Of a stretch of DNA of 64,000 nucleotides, positions 62,421-64,000 are shown in pieces. Made by a program: the position numbers and the translations under genes. The notes below the pieces were generated by a model. It was given only the letters and a program-made list of their open reading frames with translations. It had not been told where the DNA came from and ran no database searches. Position 1 is the stretch's first letter. Each line of letters starts with the position of its first letter. Source of the DNA: Rhizobium etli CFN 42 (GTDB lineage: Bacteria > Pseudomonadota > Alphaproteobacteria > Rhizobiales > Rhizobiaceae); assembly GCF_000092045.1 (NCBI RefSeq), contig NC_004041.2:248001-312000 (forward strand), given 5' to 3'.

Positions 62421-63155
62421 TCACCGGTAGCCGGTCGCGTCGTCATAGGTCGAGAAATTAACCAGCGTTCCGAGCATCTGCAGGTAGGACACCAGCGCGT
62501 CCATCTCGGTCAGCCGGGTTGGATCGCCGTCGAGATCGCCGACATTCGCATTTGGGTAGCGCTTGAGTAGAGCCGCCGTGTCCGCGTTCGGATCGGCCTG
62601 GGCTCTCATGTCGGCCTCGGCATTCGCCAGCATGTCGTCGCTGTAAGGCACGCCCACGTCCTCATTGGCCTTGAGGTCCTCTCCGATACTCCTGACCGTC
62701 ACCTCCTTCTCTTCGAGGAAGGCGTAGCTCGGCATGATTGATTCCGGCACCACGGCCCGCGGATTTGCGAGATGCTGGACGTGCCATTCGTTCGAGTAAC
62801 GCCCCCCGACGCGGGCCAGATCGGGCCCTGTCCGCTTGGATCCCCATTGGAACGGGTGGTCGTACATCGATTCCGCGGCGAGCGAATAATGGCCGTAACG
62901 TTCGACCTCATCACGGAACGGCCGGATCATCTGGCTGTGGCAGAGATAGCAGCCTTCACGGATGTAGATGTTCCGTCCGGCGAGCTCTAGCGGCGTGTAG
63001 GGCCGCATGCCTTCCACTTTTTCGATCGTGTTCTGCAGGTAGAACAGCGGTGCGATTTCAACGATGCCGCCAATGCTGACGACCAGCAGCGAGCCGACCA
63101 GAAGAAGCGTCGCGTTCTTCTCGAGGGTCTTATGTTTATCAAGTAACGATGCCAT
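62421..63155 (-). CDS. fixO: cbb3 oxidase monoheme subunit FixO
   Basis: The 244-residue protein has an N-terminal membrane segment ([20 protein letters not shown]) and a heme c site ([20 protein letters not shown]). [20 protein letters not shown] and [17 protein letters not shown] are typical of CcoO. It starts 8 nt after fixN. Confidence 0.97.
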   Translation of the reverse strand: MASLLDKHKTLEKNATLLLVGSLLVVSIGGIVEIAPLFYLQNTIEKVEGMRPYTPLELAGRNIYIREGCYLCHSQMIRPFRDEVERYGHYSLAAESMYDHPFQWGSKRTGPDLARVGGRYSNEWHVQHLANPRAVVPESIMPSYAFLEEKEVTVRSIGEDLKANEDVGVPYSDDMLANAEADMRAQADPNADTAALLKRYPNANVGDLDGDPTRLTEMDALVSYLQMLGTLVNFSTYDDATGYR

Positions 63156-63163
63156 GTCTCACC

Positions 63164-64000
63164 TCACTCGGCAGGCTGTGCCTGGGGCACCAAACTGGTC
63201 GGGATTGGCGCTTCGTCGCGCAGGTGGCCGCGGATCGTCATGAACACGTTCCAGGCCATGACGAGGCCACCCGCTAGGTAGAGTGCTCCGCCGACGGCAC
63301 GCAGCACGTAATAGGGGATCATCGCCGCGACCGTTTCAGCGAAGGAATAGACGAGGAAGCCCTGGGAATTGTATTCTCGCCACATCAGCCCCTGCTGGAT
63401 GCCCGCGACCCAGAGCACCGCGGCGTAGATCACGATCCCGAGCGTCGCGAGCCAGAAGTGCCAGTTGACCATCCGCAGGCTGTAGAGGCGCTCGCGCCCC
63501 CACAGTTTCGGCGTCAGGTAGTATATCGCCCCGAAGGTGATCATACCCACCCAGCCAAGTGCTCCGGAATGCACGTGACCGATCGTCCATTCGGTATAGT
63601 GGCTGAGCGAATTGACCGCCTTTATCGACATCATCGGGCCTTCGAAGGTCGACATCCCATAAAATGCGATGGCGACGATCATCATCCGGATGATCGGGTC
63701 GGTGCGAATTTTGTCCCAGGCGCCCGAAAGGGTCATCAAACCGTTGATCATGCCGCCCCAGGAGGGCATCCAGAGCATGACGGAGAAGACCATTCCGAGC
63801 GTCTGCGCCCAGTCAGGCAGCGCCGTGTAATGCAGATGATGCGGGCCGGCCCAGATATACATGAAGATCAGGGCCCAGAAGTGGATGATCGACAGCCGGT
63901 AGGAATAAACCGGCCGGTTGGCCTGCTTCGGCACAAAATAGTACATCATCCCCAGGAAGCCGGCGGTGAGGAAGAAGCCGACGGCGTTGTGGCCGTACCA
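63164..64000 (-). CDS. fixN: cbb3 oxidase catalytic subunit FixN (partial)
   Basis: Only the C-terminal ~278 residues are in the window; the frame runs off the right edge ([20 protein letters not shown] at the edge). It is a heme-copper oxidase subunit I with many membrane segments; [16 protein letters not shown] has the His pair for heme/CuB, and [17 protein letters not shown] the heme-ligand His pair. It reduces oxygen with high affinity in bacteroids. The 5' end and its promoter are outside. Confidence 0.96.
   Translation of the reverse strand, partial: WYGHNAVGFFLTAGFLGMMYYFVPKQANRPVYSYRLSIIHFWALIFMYIWAGPHHLHYTALPDWAQTLGMVFSVMLWMPSWGGMINGLMTLSGAWDKIRTDPIIRMMIVAIAFYGMSTFEGPMMSIKAVNSLSHYTEWTIGHVHSGALGWVGMITFGAIYYLTPKLWGRERLYSLRMVNWHFWLATLGIVIYAAVLWVAGIQQGLMWREYNSQGFLVYSFAETVAAMIPYYVLRAVGGALYLAGGLVMAWNVFMTIRGHLRDEAPIPTSLVPQAQPAE

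Overview
This window looks like part of a symbiotic plasmid (or island) of a bean-type Rhizobium of the R. etli / R. phaseoli kind. It carries Nod-factor genes (nodBCS, nodIJ, nodZ, nolO, nodD), a nifH copy with a truncated nifD, nifQ, a gibberellin operon and fixNOQP-fixGHIS. These lie among insertion sequences and broken genes. The split of nodA from nodBC, the nifH-nifD' arrangement, the cyp114-ferredoxin fusion and the dead ggps backed by a second ggps all fit what is known of R. etli. The species itself is inference, since no chromosomal marker is present.

Layout. 0-6 kb: a SIR2-like fragment, a hisC-like aminotransferase, a nod box driving a nodA'-nodQ' remnant, two paralogous HTH regulators and an IS481 copy. 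7.5-13.7 kb: a nested mobile-element block, in which an IS1595 transposase is split by an IS66 element that is itself split by a large serine-recombinase element. 14.5-25.5 kb: the gibberellin operon, read leftward as cyp115'-cyp112-cyp114/fd-sdr-cyp117-ggps(pseudo)-cps-ks-idi, with ggps2 converging on it. 26.5-29.4 kb: an IS3-family element interrupted by an IS110 element and clipping a psiA/exoX-like gene. 30.8-36 kb: two small unknown genes, nifQ, nifH, nifD' and hemN. 36.5-38 kb: two SyrB-like genes. 38-44 kb: a second SIR2-like fragment, nod box, nodA', nolO, and noeI destroyed around an IS5 element, then transposase fragments. 44.4-54.7 kb: a nod box with a small secreted protein and nodD; a cupin; nodBCS-nodU(pseudo)-nodIJ behind a nod box and a nodA 3' remnant; nodZ with its own nod box. 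55-64 kb: leftward fixNOQP, a small ORF, fixGHIS and a Crp-type regulator, with a terminator and a FixK/FNR box before fixG.

How it works together. The nod genes predict an N-methylated (NodS), carbamoylated (NolO), fucosylated (NodZ) lipochitooligosaccharide exported by NodIJ. 2-O-methylation of fucose is predicted to be lost because noeI is broken. NodA must come from outside the window: three partial nodA pieces are here and none is functional. The gibberellin operon should make GA9 rather than GA4 because CYP115 is only a remnant. FixNOQP is the high-affinity cbb3 oxidase needed in the microaerobic nodule, and FixGHIS assembles it. nifQ and nifH have sigma-54-type promoters.
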